From positions 29,732,459 to 29,796,458 of the forward strand of contig OZ021726.1 in NCBI GenBank assembly GCA_963978545.1: a stretch of DNA of 64,000 nucleotides, in the 5' to 3' direction. The notes under the pieces were generated by a model. The model was not told where the DNA came from, searched no databases, and worked only from the letters and a program-made list of their open reading frames with translations. The position numbers were made by a program, and so were the translations under genes. Of the stretch, positions 1-12,732 are shown one piece after another (position 1 is the stretch's first letter; the number at the start of each line of letters is the position of its first letter). This DNA is from Linyphia triangularis. Its lineage: Eukaryota; Arthropoda; Arachnida; Araneae; Linyphiidae.

Positions 1-1471
1 TTTTTACCGAATAGTGTTTCTTAACTAAATGCATATTTCAAAAACCCTTTAGGCCATGTAAAGTTAACCAGTTTCAAGCGATTCTTTTTTAAACTTTATG
101 CCAAAACCAAAAAAAGTACATAATTACTAAAAATTAAATTTCGATAAAATATACTTATAGTGTTTTTCAAATAACCAAATCGTGTATAATTTTACATGAA
201 CCATTTGCTAAATCGAAAAACTTCTTAGAACGAAAAAAAAAAAAAAATAAATAAATAAATTATTACTTTGCATTGGGTAGAAGAAAATGCTCATTACAAA
301 ATATTGATTTTTTTTCCCTTCTTCTTCTTTTCTAAATTATGAACATAATTATATGCATGGTGCATGATGTGAGTAAATCATACCTTAATATTTTAAGGAG
401 AACATCAGTAAGTGGTTTAGATACGTTTGTAAAAGTTTCAAGTTGAAATTTTAATTTCTTAGAAAATGAACTTTGTTTTCATATTTATTCGTGCATCGTT
501 TATTCTTTGCACCTTTCATTCCTTAATTGATTGAATGAATTAAATGTACAATAAAAATCATCCAAAGTAACATTTCAATTGATAATACGAGTTAATTTAA
601 ACATTGAAAATGAAAAACATCGTCATCATAAACTTTTACTCTAAATATATAATTCCTAAGAATAAAGGAGTTAATTTATGAAAAATTATTATTTAGTTGA
701 GTTTAGATAATTAACTTTAATTTATTTTTCTAAAACTGAGGACCTCTTAAAAATTGTATTTTAAATAAAACATTAATAATACCTGGTATACAGTAGAAAT
801 GGGTTTCTTTTATTTTTAATTTTAGATTTATAATTTCTTCAACTCTTGCTTGATGCGTATTGAAAAACTAACATAAGTAGAAAAATTTCTTTGCATAATC
901 ATATCTAATTAATTGCTATTTAATTACCTTATTAAGGTCTTATCTTACCAGTCTTAACTTAATTTGCTGCTGCTTTAAAGTTTTTATTGCAAATGATACA
1001 CACTGATGAGTTGCAAGGAACTAACTAAAATTGTATAACTACTTTATTTTTTTAATAAAATTTTATTTTGAAAGTATCTAAAAAAAAACGCATTTTTTAC
1101 AAAAACAAGCAACGTATAAAATTAAATAAAATTAATTTTTTTCACAGATATGTACGATTCTAGTGAGTTACTTATCCTTTATTATAAAAATTTAAAATGC
1201 TTTAAAATATTTCAAAATTAATTGATTCAAACTAAGGAAACAAATAGACTAATTGTAATGAAAAAAGGCTCTCTACTAATAAAAGCTGATTTCTCTCAAA
1301 TCAATTTTAAAGTTTGAGGAATTCATCTTTCAATAATGTATATCTTCACAAAATTGAATGTAGATTAAAAATTATTTTGAATATCGTAAAGAATATAGTA
1401 TTATTTTAAAGCTAATAAAACTCTCTCTCTCCTGCAAGGAATAGACACTTCCTTATACAACATTATGCATA
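1..1471. other. AT-rich DNA, no gene seen
   Basis: No ORF, known repeat or structured element stands out here, apart from short A and T runs. Confidence 0.5.
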
Positions 1472-1862
1472 TTATTTTTCCAAATTGTAATTCTTTGAGT
1501 AGTATGATGCTAAATAATAAAATAATAATAATTATCAAAATTTTATTAACTGATTTTGACTAATCGTTACTACGTTTTTAATTAGTATAATGTAATTAAA
1601 TTGAATGCACTATGTCACATAGAATTTCAATGCATTATTCTTAAAAAGTTAAATTTGGAAAGAAAGAGAAAAGCAGATAATTTTTCCAAATTATAATTCT
1701 TTGAGTAGTATGATGCCAAATAATAATATTTATAAAAATTTTATTAAATTATTTTATCTAATCGTTACTACGTTTTTAATTAGTATAATGTAATTAAACT
1801 GAATGCACTATGTCACATAGAATTTCAATGCATTATTCTAAAACAGTTAAATTTGGAAAGAG
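1472..1862. repeat. Diverged tandem duplication, two units of about 190-205 bp
   Basis: The block starting at about 1472 (motif TTTTTCCAAATTGTAATTC) and running to about 1668 is repeated from 1677 to 1862. Both copies contain TCTTTGAGTAGTATGATGC and the block around CACTATGTCACATAGAATTT, which itself holds the palindrome CTATGTCACATAG. Small indels and substitutions separate the copies, so the duplication is not recent. Confidence 0.85.
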
Positions 1863-2577
1863 ATATACTTAAATTTTTCAATAAAAAATTAATTCAGTGA
1901 GGACATTAATTTGTAACGACATTATTTTATATTTAACACATAACTTGTATGCATCTACAAAAAAAAACTTGGCTGGAATGAATTCCGGGGCATCGCATCC
2001 ACAATACTAATTCATAACTCTAATCATTAGCAAATGTGACCACAAAGGCCCAAAGTAAATTTTGGGCTTCAGGTATCCTCCACATAACCTCACGTAATAT
2101 AAGTCAATAATAAAACAGCAGTTTAAACATACTAACTAATCAATAAAATATATCGTATTATCCTTATTTAAAAAAGCTTACTTGTAAAAAACCAAAATCT
2201 AGCCTACTATTGCAAGTATTACAAATGATCTTTAGAGTTACCATTTTCTAAATATACTCCCCATAACGAACCATTCTTGGTTTCCAAATTCTTTCCCATT
2301 ATTAATTGCCCACTAGAGACTCATTATGTCTGAATTTTTAAAACCAATAGTAAGAAATAAAAGATATAGAAAAAAAAATGCTTCATGCAGTAACCATTTA
2401 TTTGACCGATTTTTAATCAACTTGCCTTTTATATGCGAAATATATTAACCTCTTTTCAACCACATTCCTAGACTTGAATGCACTCCCCTTCCCCCCACTT
2501 CTTTTGGAACTCCCCTTACCCACTATATTCCAAGTCAACCGCTTGAACGAATCGATCGGTGACCATCGACGTATTGC

Positions 2578-2631
2578 CGACGTCACAATGACGTCTTTTG
2601 ACGTCACGAAGGTCTCCTGTCCAATCACGTG
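2578..2631. promoter_or_regulatory. CRE/CCAAT/E-box cluster, possible promoter
   Basis: Within 54 bases there are three CRE-like sites (CGACGTCA 2578-2585, TGACGTCT 2589-2596, TGACGTCA 2599-2606) and a fused CCAATCACGTG at 2621-2631 that combines a CCAAT box with a CACGTG E-box. The surrounding 150 bases are clearly more GC-rich than their context. A 71-codon minus-strand ORF (2628-2413) begins inside the cluster but has no recognisable domain. Promoter function is inferred from motif density only. Confidence 0.4.
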
Positions 2632-3676
2632 GTCGGGCTCGTGTGCTCGTTAAAACCCGGTTGTATTTTTACAAAGTTATAGAGTTTGTGGGGCACGTTT
2701 TGAAGAATTGAGAAGGGGGCTTATGGGAGGTGGGGGGAAGTTACGATAATTGAGAAACATCACTGAATTTTAAATAAAGAGCTGCAGCTGAGGTCTGATG
2801 CAAAGTCACGTTCAAGGTGCGTTGAGATGGAGTGGCTACATTATGCGATTTGAAGGTAAAAATTTAAGTAATGAATGCAATAATTAGAAGATATGCTTTT
2901 TATTGATATCAGAATCACGTGAGGTAATTATTACTTTTAAATAAACAACATTTTTACTTTCCCAATTTTTTTCAACAAAGCATAAAATACTTTTTGTTGG
3001 TCAACTTTATCTCAATAACATTTCCCCATACTAATTTTAAAGTGTTAAAACCCCAATCTCACATTAAATTTCATTTTTCAACAAATGAAATTATACCAAT
3101 TACACGTAGAACGCTTCAGCGAGCATTATATACAGGGGTGTAGTGGAGCGGGAACGCGTGGGAACGGCGATCCTTTACCTTTTTAAAAGGCGGAACGGCG
3201 TTCCCGCATCTAATGTTTTTTCTTTTTACGTGATACCAAACACAAAGCCAAGTAAGCAAACGAAAAAGTCATTTCGTGGGAACTTTGCTTTCGTCTACAC
3301 AACTTCAGAGCTGAGCAAGCAAGTTTTAGTTTTGTAAAACACTCGAAAGAGGCTCGGCGCCCTACACATGACCATTTCACCTTCATTAGGAATTAACTGA
3401 CATGTATGTTTATATCTAGCTATGATTCATTCAATGGAAATTATCTTCTTCAAGGAATGATCTGTATTTGCAGATGAATTCCAAACTTCTAATTTTTATG
3501 GTTCGTCATATATACTGACTGAAACTTCCATACACAAATTAACGCCACTATCTACATTTTTAAAAAACAAAACTGTGGTCTGGCACATATAGTTCTTTGC
3601 ACCTTTTCCTTGAAGAATATTTCCTCTCATCTAATTTGAACGGGAACGCTAACCGATTTATCAACAAAAGTTATGT

Positions 3677-3681
<5 letters not shown>

Positions 3682-3713
<32 letters not shown>
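3682..3713. repeat. Poly(T) tract inside hAT element
   Basis: An uninterrupted run of 32 T. Confidence 0.95.
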
Positions 3714-3716
<3 letters not shown>

Positions 3717-5070
3717 TCACCGATTTCATAAATTAATTGTAAACCTCTCACCCTACCTAAGAAATGAAGTCGTTCTAGAGGAAAAAACAAACGACAGTAA
3801 TTTAATTTTTTTTTTTTTGACAATTCAAAAAAGTGAAGCAAACCTGCTATTCTGACGGTATAAACTGGTTGGTGCTAAAAATCCAGATAGGTAAGAGCAG
3901 AATGTTGATATTTTGTATTAGCTTTTAAGGTGTTTTGAGATTACGGAATTATGCATTTATATTTTGTCAGATATTGGGAAATATTTATTTTAGTGCCAGA
4001 TATTGGGAAAATCAAACTGATAACTTGTTTGAACATGAAAAAATTTGTTCAAAACAGTATTGATTTTTAAATCCATTATATTAACTTCGCTTTTGTATGT
4101 TTGTGAATTTGAATATGTTTAGTTCAACAAATAAAATGTTGCTTGAAAGTACAGTAAAGAGACTGGCTTCAAGCACTCCGCTACGTTGTTTTGACAGAAC
4201 TGAAAAGTTGTTAACTTTGTTTCAGTTTAACTTGGCAGTACTGATAAGGCTATATTAACCGAATTGTAGCCCTTCACAACCCAGGGTTGCGAAAAGGAAT
4301 CAAGGCTCGCTCTAAAAGCAGATGACTTCTATAAAAAATAATGCGTAGCAAAAATCAGTAATTTTAATAACATGTATTTTATTAAATTCTTATGAAATTA
4401 ATTTTATTACAATTTATATTTTATAAAAAAAAATGTATCCCGAGGGTTCCTTAATAAAACCTGACCTAAAATAATGTTATTTAGTGCAGAAAACGCTACG
4501 ATTTTAATAATTTTGCACCCATACCGTATAGAACACCCGTACCATTTTTGGAGGGTTTTCTAGACCCATTTTCATTGCAAGGAGCGCCAAAACTCATTCT
4601 TGCACACATAGAATTTTACTCTTAGGCCGGTCCTGTATATTTGATTTTCCTTAATATAAAACTGCTAATAGTTTAATAAATGAGTATAATACATCGAAAT
4701 TGGGCTGAGAAGAAGTAGGAAAGCAATTCAGGTGTACTTTAAAATGCAAAATTAAATTGCTTCTTGGTTTGAGAATGGGAAAGCTTTTACAATTACAGTT
4801 ATTTCAGAGTTTATTTCAAAAATGCAGCAACAGTTCCTAAAAAAAATCATTTCCCTCGAGTTTAAAAAAAAAAAAAAATGCAGTGGCGGCGATAAGGGGC
4901 GGAAATTAACCCTGATCCATTTTAAAATCTAGTGATTTTAATGGCAATATCATATATATTATGCAGTTTGCTTTTTCCTCCGTAGCATCCTCATACGATT
5001 CATACTCACTTTTGACTTTTATTGTCACCTAATCGTCACCACTGCCGAAATGACAAAATCGAACTAGATA

Positions 5071-5075
<5 letters not shown>

Positions 5076-5115
<40 letters not shown>
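5076..5115. repeat. Poly(A) tract inside hAT element
   Basis: An uninterrupted run of about 40 A. No LINE or SINE body is visible before it. Confidence 0.95.
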
Positions 5116-5117
<2 letters not shown>

Positions 5118-5878
5118 AGGAATGTCTCAAGCAAATTTATACGTCTGGCAAGCAATGAGTCTACATTGAAATATCCAGCTTAAAATTAGAGATGATTGAG
5201 ATGGTATACAAATTAATATTTTATCAAGAAATTTTAAATCGACTGATGGATTTTAATTTACCAATTATTTTATTACTGAAGCAAATTTGGAAAAGAAAAG
5301 GAAGGGTCTATTAAGTAAGAGGAACTTCTCTACATTTTCTTTTTGAGAAGGAGAAAAACCATAAAACTCACGATCGACATCTGCAACAATCGCAATCTTT
5401 TTAATTCGTTTTGAAAACAGATTTCGAGGATCTACAGAATCTTGGAATTTATCCTAACACATTGCATATGAGGCATCTCTGACATTTTGGAAAATTGTTG
5501 TAAAAAATGTGTTTAAAAATTTGTGTCAATAACACTTTTGAAAATTTCTTATAACCCATTTATAAAGTGTTAAACAATCTTTTAAAATGGGTTGTGCAAA
5601 GCAAATTGTTTAAAAATCCAAATAACTTGATAGTTTAAAAAATTTATTTTAATAAAAAAATAAGCCGAAACACACATTTAAAAAAAAAAAAAAAAAATAT
5701 TTTTGAGGTGCTCATTAGCTGTTTTGAGAGTATTATAGAAATATTAATAAAACTATTTAAAATTGTCATTTTCACTTTCCCCTCCCCTCTCCCACACACA
5801 GAAAAAAAAATACGTTTGTAACGACGCGACATAGCGTTCCCACACCTTTTTATTTTACACTACACCACTGATTATATA

Positions 5879-6592
5879 AAGATTGATATATAAATATATA
5901 TAAAGATATACCTATCTGATTGAACTATTCATCACTAATTATCACTGCCCAAGTAAAGTAAGATAACTAAAATTTGGCACAGGTGTACCTTATAAGCAAA
6001 TTAAAGAAACTAAAATAAAACCCAAAAAAGCCTGCAGAACTATTTACGTCATTGGTTTTCTGGATACATCGTCTTCAAAAGAATTTTAAGAGCATTCGAA
6101 GTTTTCATAAGATTTTTATGAACTTCCTGCGACCTACAGATTTCAATTCATCAAGCACATGCGACCAACAACCTATACCTTATAAGCCTACTAATTTGTG
6201 TAAAGAACCCGTATTTAAACATCTTTGCTCCTCACACAACAAACGCTTTGATTGGCTGTGCAGAATTCGAAGCCCTTCAAACGGCTTAAGAAGCTTTTTT
6301 ACATACTTAAGTTCTTATCACCAAATAGAAATGGCTGCACGTATTAATTTGTAATTTTCTAAACTAATTATACCGACTTTAGATATAAATTCATTATTTA
6401 ATGTCTTAAATTATAGTTCCATCTAATGATTACCTTCTACCGACTTCCGTGTAACGCCGGGACACGCAGCTACCCTAGTAGCAACCATTGAATGGTGATT
6501 CCTCGGTCAATGATCGAAACTCATCTGAAGCCATCGGTCTCCGATTGCTGACAGCAATTCGGTATCTGTAACTGAACTTATTTCCAACATCG
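5879..6592. other. Non-repetitive stretch, no gene recognised
   Basis: It holds a 100-codon plus-strand ORF (6052-6354) with no recognisable motif. A GC-richer patch at 6440-6560 includes the short inverted repeat GATTGCTG-ACAGCAATT. Confidence 0.4.
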
Positions 6593-6735
6593 ATTATTGT
6601 AAATTGATAAAAAAAAGTCAATTTTCTCTAATAAATTTTCGAGTCATCCAGTTTTCGAATTAGGCAGATTCGAAATCTTATTGGAGAAAATTGACTTTTT
6701 TTATTGACTTTTTTTGGATAAATTTACAATAATAG
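6593..6735. repeat. Imperfect inverted repeat (hairpin)
   Basis: Two arms of about 45 bases, each containing AAAGTCAATTTTCTC in one orientation and GAGAAAATTGACTTT in the other, flank a loop of about 40 bases. ATTATTGTAAATT opens the left arm and AATTTACAATAAT closes the right, so the whole block can fold. It may be a tiny MITE. Confidence 0.75.
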
Positions 6736-6794
6736 GCATATGTTGGCATCAGCAAATCACTAAAAGTTCCTTAGCGCGGTCATTCACAAATCAC

Positions 6795-6960
6795 AAATGA
6801 TAGCGGCACATCAAGTCGCTGGTGGTCTGGCAAGTAAAAGCATCTGGCACATGATCGGAAAATCACGGGTCCGATCCAACCATGCTGAACACCTGTGTGC
6901 ACCAAAAAGGAGCCTGGGTCTGAAATTTGTGCGAGAAACACATCATTGCGTATTAAAAAA
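6795..6960 (+). mobile_element. Possible tRNA-derived SINE head
   Basis: TGGCAAGTAAAAGC resembles a Pol III A box, and about 45 bases later GGGTCCGATCCA resembles a B box (one base short of the GGTTCGANTCC consensus). No clear target duplication was found. Overlapping short ORFs on both strands are unremarkable. Confidence 0.3.
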
Positions 6961-7120
6961 TCTCTCATCGTGTACAGGATATGGCTCTAATCGGGAAAAA
7001 ACAATTTTTCAGTGGTCCGGAATATATCTTATTTTCACACTCATGTGATCAAGTATAATCCTTATTGAATCCTGTTTCCATCAGGATCTGATTAATACGT
7101 CGAATATCCTTTGGGTAATG

Positions 7121-7722
7121 TTTATATTATCATGAAACCTATCTTTAATTGATCCTTTAGAGATCGGTTTGTAATAGGATTTTCATTGGCAGCTGATAGG
7201 TAAAAAGCATAATTTCTATCAGGTAATGCAATTATTTTCAACTATTCTCATCGAATTTTATCTTATTTTCATCTAATTTTGAAGACAGTTCATCGGATAT
7301 CAATGAAGGTAGTCTAGTATAAATCTACCAATAGTTTATCCGTTTCGCAATAAGTGGCATTGTTGAACAGTTTAAAGTCATGATTTTACAGATGTATTCC
7401 AAAATATAATTTCGTTTTTTATTTATATTATCATTGAACCTATCTTTAATTGATGCTTTAGAGATCGGTTTGTAATAGGATTTTCATTGGCAGCTGACAG
7501 ATAAAAAGCATAATCTATCAGGTAATGCAATTATTTTCAACTATTCTTATCGAATTTTATCTTATTTTCATCTAATTTTGAAGACAGTTCATCGGGTATC
7601 AATGATGGTAGTCTAGTATAAATCTACCAATAGGTTATCCGTTTCGCAATACGCGGGATTGTTGAACAGTATTAAATACTAGTTTAAAGTCATAAGTTTA
7701 GAGATGTATTCCAAAATATAGT
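7121..7722. repeat. Tandem duplication, two units of about 300 bp
   Basis: The unit starting TTTATATTATCAT at 7121 recurs at 7422. Both copies contain GATCGGTTTGTAATAGGATT and CATCTAATTTTGAAGACAGT and end near GTATTCCAAAATAT. The copies are about 90-95% alike by eye, with a small insertion (about 10 bases) in the second. No coding content was seen. Confidence 0.92.
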
Positions 7723-8364
7723 TTCATATGTATAGGTAGAGAAAAAATGCCATGAAAAAGCAGTTGTGCATTTCTCACCAAAACAAATATTTTATGTAAT
7801 TAGTTGGGTATTTTCAATGAAAATCTTAGATCAAAATTCCAAAATAACGTTTTTACTATTCTTACTTAGTACATAGAGAAATATAAGTTATGGGTCCATA
7901 AATATCGGTATTGCAGTTAGAAATTTATCAATACAATACTGATGCTCTAAAAGTAATAATAAGTATGTTTTTTTTTAGTTCTGTAATAATATTTTATTGT
8001 AATTTGAATGAAGAACTTTAATAATGTGAGTTTGGAATGATTTATCTAAAAAATGTAAATAGGGCCTCAGATAAAAATAGGATTAAAATACTTTTTATTT
8101 TAGAGCCCAATTATAGTCAAATATATGTAAACCGTATATTTTATGCATATACTGAGAAATTTCGCAATAATTCCAATGAGAAATTTTACGAAACTACACT
8201 GTAAGTGTAAAAAAAGAAATAGTTATAAATGTAAATTTTGTTGTGATATAGTTGTAAATTGTAATCAAATGATAATTGGTGAAATTTCAGATTAAATCCA
8301 AAAAACTATCCTTCCACTCACTATATGAAGAATTTGAGAGCTCATTTGGTCTAGTTCTTCATAA
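7723..8364. other. AT-rich DNA, no gene seen
   Basis: I see no ORF of note, no repeat copy and no structured element. Confidence 0.5.
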
Positions 8365-8372
8365 GTTGAAAC

Positions 8373-10946
8373 CAGGGGCGTACTGGGACATAAAACCGGC
8401 CCGGTGATTTTAGATTTATGCCGGCCCAAATTTTAATTATAATCATTTACAAATTTTAATTATTTTTGTTAATAAAATTCCACTAATTAATTAATTTTAA
8501 TAATGAAATATTTTGAATAACTAATAAATTTAATTATTTAAATATTTATAATGAATAATTAATTTCGATGATTATATAAATTTATTTGTAAATTTTTATA
8601 ATTGAATTGTTTTAATAATTAGTTTAATTAACTAAATTTTTCTCTGTTTTTAATCCTTATATCCCCTTTGAGTGAACTTGGTTTAATAAACTATTGATAG
8701 TATGTTACAAAATAAAACAATATCTAAATTGCAAAATAAAGAATGCTTAGGTTTATAAAAAATGTTTATTAGAAAATGACATTCGAAATTATACTATATA
8801 CTTAACTTTAAAAAGTATAAAATAAGTAAAGAGTTGTAATACTAGAGATCTTTGTCATTTGAACAAATATCATTGCTGTTTGGTTCTGTATCTGCACACG
8901 TAGATGAAACTTCTAAAGTTTTGTTTAAATGATTATTAATCTCAGTAGTGTCGATTGCTATGTTATGATTTGTAACGATAGTTTTATCCATTGATCCAAA
9001 GAACATATCTTTTATAGATAAACATTGCTTTACTTGTTTTGCAAGACATTTTCTTTTTTTACCGTCCATTTTACCAAATTAGACAAAAATCTGAATAAAT
9101 AAAAACCAGTCGTTAAAAAAACCTTTAAAATCCATTTTGTTGCAAAATTAATCGAAAACTTCGGACTTTGAAAAATTACGTGATGGCGTAAAGTTAGGCG
9201 TAAATTATTCAAAAATATTGAGGAGAACGGGGAAGGAAAGAAGAAGGGCAGAGTTCAGATATAGAAAAATATGTGATGGATCATAACATGCACCAATTCG
9301 TGACAATACTGTTATAATTAAACGTATACATAAACTGAGGAACTTGCATATATAAATAGGTTTATCAAGTTTTAATGCTCTGACATTTCAGTTAGGTTTT
9401 TAGCAAACATATCTTAACTTTCTAATTTCTTCAACAGATAACTTTGATTTCTACGAAATATATTTTAACGTGTTATTGTTTAAACTCATGAATTTCTATT
9501 AAGATTTTATCCTTTTTAAAATGTACCACTACTTAATTTCTTTTTTTAATAATTATTTTTAAACAGTTCATAACGGAAGATTGTTTGGCACCCAACCAAT
9601 CCCAATACCCAATTGTCATTCTATTCTATTTAAATAATTTTAGACAAAATGAAATTGCATTACAACACAAAATAAAATAATTACCCCTTGTCTGTGGAGT
9701 GAATCAAAATATCTACGTAAAATCGTATAATTATGATTATAATAAGAGATGTATCTCTTATTATTTATAAAAATTGTTTAATAATTTTTATTTACAATTA
9801 AATCACTCTCAATAACATCTTAATCAATAATACTACATTTTTTGAAAAAAAGATTATACGGACTTCAAAAAATAACTATGAATGGAAAATGTAATACAGA
9901 AAATTTAATTTTTCTGATTTCGAAAAAAACCCGTATAAAAAGCTTAGATTGCGAATTGTACTCTAAACCCACAATGCCAGGTAGATCACAAACACAATGC
10001 AATGTTAAATATGTGTTTACATTCGTATCAAAAAGTTATTAATTGAAACAAACATGATCCAAATTGGTTCAGTTAATCTGGAGTTATAAGCGTAAATAAA
10101 CATAGATAAACGTTGAATTTTATATATATATGGAGAGATAAAATTTAAATAAAAATCTTTTCTCTACTAAACATAATTTTACGTATGAATTAGATTAATT
10201 CATTTCAAGTTTTTAAGAATTAAGAGCCATTATATATAAATAATTTAAAATAATGACACTTACTTGAAATGTATATTTGAATTTTTATGTAATCAGCTGC
10301 AACATTTTCGTTTGGTATTGACTATAGTATGTAATTGCTGCCAGCTTAGCTTCGTATGGAATCATACCAATTTGTGAAATGGAAATGGCCTCTAACAAAA
10401 CAACGGTCACTCTTTTTTTGGTGTTCTGACTTGTGTTCCATCATTTGTCAATTTCTTTCGACTGGTAATGTAATTAGAACTAGAGTCTTTACCGCCTCGA
10501 AAAATTTACCCCCTGAGAAGCTTTACTTTAAATTTCTGCTTTTTAAGAAGGCCGAACAATATATACTCTGTCGCCAACGATCTTGGCGGGCCATTATAGT
10601 AATGAGTTAATAGCCCATCCACGTCTGGACCATGCGGGTGGTCCTCAGATCTCCTTGGTCCTTTCCTCACCTAGGGCATTAAGCAGCAGTCATCGGCCGC
10701 TTCTCCACAATACCCCATACTTTTCTTAGAATACCTTATCTCCCCGACTAACCGAAAAAGGGAGCGAGCGATGGAAACAATTGGGATTCAAATGCAATGG
10801 GTTAAAAAAAAAAAAAAGGTTAAAGAAGACGATTACCTATATTGAAAAAAAAAAGAACGAACTTCCATACTGGACCGGCCCATTTTTTGCAGACACTGAC
10901 CGGCGAGGTGATTGAACCGGACAACCCTATGGGCAGTACGCCCCTG
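8373..10946 (-). mobile_element. hAT element (CAGGGGCGTACTG ends) with perfect 8-bp TSD
   Basis: The left end is CAGGGGCGTACTGGG; the right end reads CAGGGGCGTACTGCCC on the other strand. Both flanks (8365-8372 and 10947-10954) are GTTGAAAC. Subterminal blocks rich in CCGG occur inside each end. At 2574 bp the element is about the length of a full hAT transposon, but only a short transposase N-terminus remains open (9069-8842 minus), which sets the orientation. A second, GC-richer block (10560-10760) near the right end has no recognised coding content. A related terminus without a partner, CAGGGGCGTACCGC, occurs at 30063. Probably non-autonomous. Confidence 0.92.
8842..9069 (-). pseudogene. 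hAT transposase N-terminal remnant
   Basis: A 75-codon ORF with a good start context (AAAATGG). It opens with a lysine/arginine cluster (KKRK near residues 4-7), then SIKDMFF near residues 19-25, followed by an acidic, Ser/Thr/Asn-rich stretch. A basic start followed by a hydrophobic FF motif is typical of the N-terminus of ZMYM/THAP9-neighbouring hAT transposases that begin K/R-rich then '..L..FF'. It stops before any zinc finger, catalytic or dimerisation region. Its place inside a bounded hAT element supports the call. An unrelated domesticated peptide is the alternative. Confidence 0.5.
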
Positions 10947-10954
10947 GTTGAAAC

Positions 10955-11191
10955 CTTACCAAATGCTCCTTGTAAAATGGCTTCCACTACTAAATCAGTT
11001 AGTAAATTCAAGTTGGGACATCAAATCGTAAACGAGTTCTGTCCTTCGCAGGTATCAACTACCAATTTTAGTTCTATTACAAAAATAAATATAAAACACA
11101 AGACAATATCAATTGGGAATCCTTTGAATACTATATATCAATGAATTGGTCGTTTCAACCATAGGATATTAAGAAAGAGAGTTTCGTTATT

Positions 11192-11225
<34 letters not shown>

Positions 11226-11482
11226 CACAAGCTTTTCAATTACAGATAAAAACTTATATTTCCTTTAACTTAGTTTTATTTCATTATGGTATTATAATCA
11301 TTCCTATAACAACGTACAATTTTTCTTAAAGATTAGAAAAATGGTACAAAACTCTCGAATTAGATTTCACGCAAAAGAATTTCTAAACTGGATGTAAAAT
11401 AATTGTTTCGAATTCGTAAGTTGTATTTTCTATTTTCAAAATGCTTTTTAAGTGTCATCACAATCGTTTCAAGCAACAACAA

Positions 11483-11514
<32 letters not shown>

Positions 11515-12500
11515 ATTAATTTTTTTTAAGATAAAGATTTTAAATTAGGAATGGATTTATGGATTGTTTGAATTCGAATTTTATATAATCGGGAAAAAAT
11601 ATTTTTTTGGAGAAGGGGTAAGGGGTGAAATTTTAGTATTATATGCCCTTAATTTCAAGTATTATTCAATAAGAATGAAAAGTTTTAAAATATGCATAAG
11701 AACATATTGCTTATTATCCATTATGAAATAAATTAGAATATTATGATGCTATTATATCCTGGATTGAAAAAAATTCAACAAAATTTTACAATTCTAATTG
11801 ATGCAAAATAATATTTCAAATTGTTTGAAAAAATTTCTTTTGAATGAAAAAAAATAAAATATTATGAATTTTGATAAGCAAAACACTTGGAATGTTTCGT
11901 TGTCCAATATTATACACTAAGTTTCAAAATTATATGAGCACAATGTTTCACCTGGCGAAGCATTACAAAAATTTCAATATAGTTGTTCACCTTGTTGCAA
12001 CCTATTACGTATTTGTGTATAATAGTTATTTCTAAAATAAAATAAAAAAAATTATTCTGAATTTTATAGTTGAAAAATTATATAAAAATTCAGTTACACT
12101 TGTTTCAATTCCCTTGTTTATGGTGCATTTTTCTTTGAATTTGCTTGTCTATTGCTTCTATTATTAAATTATGTTTTATCTAAATATGGGCATCTGCTCA
12201 TTAACAGCCAATATACAAAGAAGCATAACTACGTAAAGGATCATTTTAACTTTTTCGGGAAAAGGAATTTGTAATGAGCATTATGATTAAATAACGAAGA
12301 GTGAAAATTCGAATTTATTTTTAAAGTTGTATTTAAATTGGTCATATGCTACAACGGAACCCTCATTAGAAATAAGACCTTAAATAAAAGTTCGCTGCTA
12401 CCAATAACGTTCCTGATTTTGAAAAAAGATGCACTAGCGATAATGTATGCATTAAAATAATTCAATCGAAGAGTGTAAGTGTACCTGTACTCGCGTATTT
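10955..12500. other. AT-rich intergenic DNA with homopolymers
   Basis: Poly(T) at about 11195-11223 and poly(A) at about 11484-11513 are the only striking features. Otherwise there are scattered stop codons on all frames. Confidence 0.6.
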
Positions 12501-12523
12501 AAGGATAAACTAACATTTAGAAT

Positions 12524-12706
12524 TTACTGATCATTCATCGTTGCCAAAAACTGCTCGGATGACATTTCTGCAGGGGGGATTTTCAAACCTGGAATGTCAG
12601 TGCAGAAATACGTTGGGAAATATGTGTTGGAAAACAGCTGGAAATAAATCCCCGCCATATCTCGAGCCGTAACCCTATTCCCAATGGAAATGTACATGTT
12701 CGCCAT
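12524..12706 (-). CDS. Candidate small ORF of 60 codons, unknown
   Basis: The ORF starts in a strong context (TTCCATGGCG) and runs 60 codons to TAA. Its composition is more protein-like than neighbouring chance ORFs: few Lys/Asn/Phe runs, balanced Gly/Pro/Met, and GC-richer codons than the flanking DNA. It opens MANMYISIGNRVTARDM and ends EQFLATMNDQ. I recognise no domain. Upstream on the same strand, 30-60 bases before the ATG, are two perfect CRE sites. It could be a small gene, a first exon or a fossil coding fragment. Confidence 0.3.
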   Translation of the reverse strand: MANMYISIGNRVTARDMAGIYFQLFSNTYFPTYFCTDIPGLKIPPAEMSSEQFLATMNDQ

Positions 12707-12732
12707 GGAATTCTTTTTAAAAAATGGTCTCG

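Larger units (their letters stand above)
3133..5870. mobile_element. hAT-superfamily element, decayed or non-autonomous, with perfect 8-bp TSD
   Basis: The left end reads CAGGGGTGTAGTG and the right end, reverse complemented, reads CAGTGGTGTAGTG. The flanks at 3125-3132 and 5871-5878 are both ATTATATA, a perfect 8-bp target duplication. CA-GGG termini with 8-bp duplications are the signature of hAT elements. A GGGAACG block recurs just inside both ends. The 2.7-kb interior has no intact transposase: the ORFs are at most 64 codons and unrecognisable, and it holds a 32-base T run (3682-3713) and a 40-base A run (5076-5115). It is probably a dead or internally rearranged copy mobilised in trans. 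Family boundaries are strongly supported; the superfamily assignment rests on ends and TSD. Confidence 0.88.
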
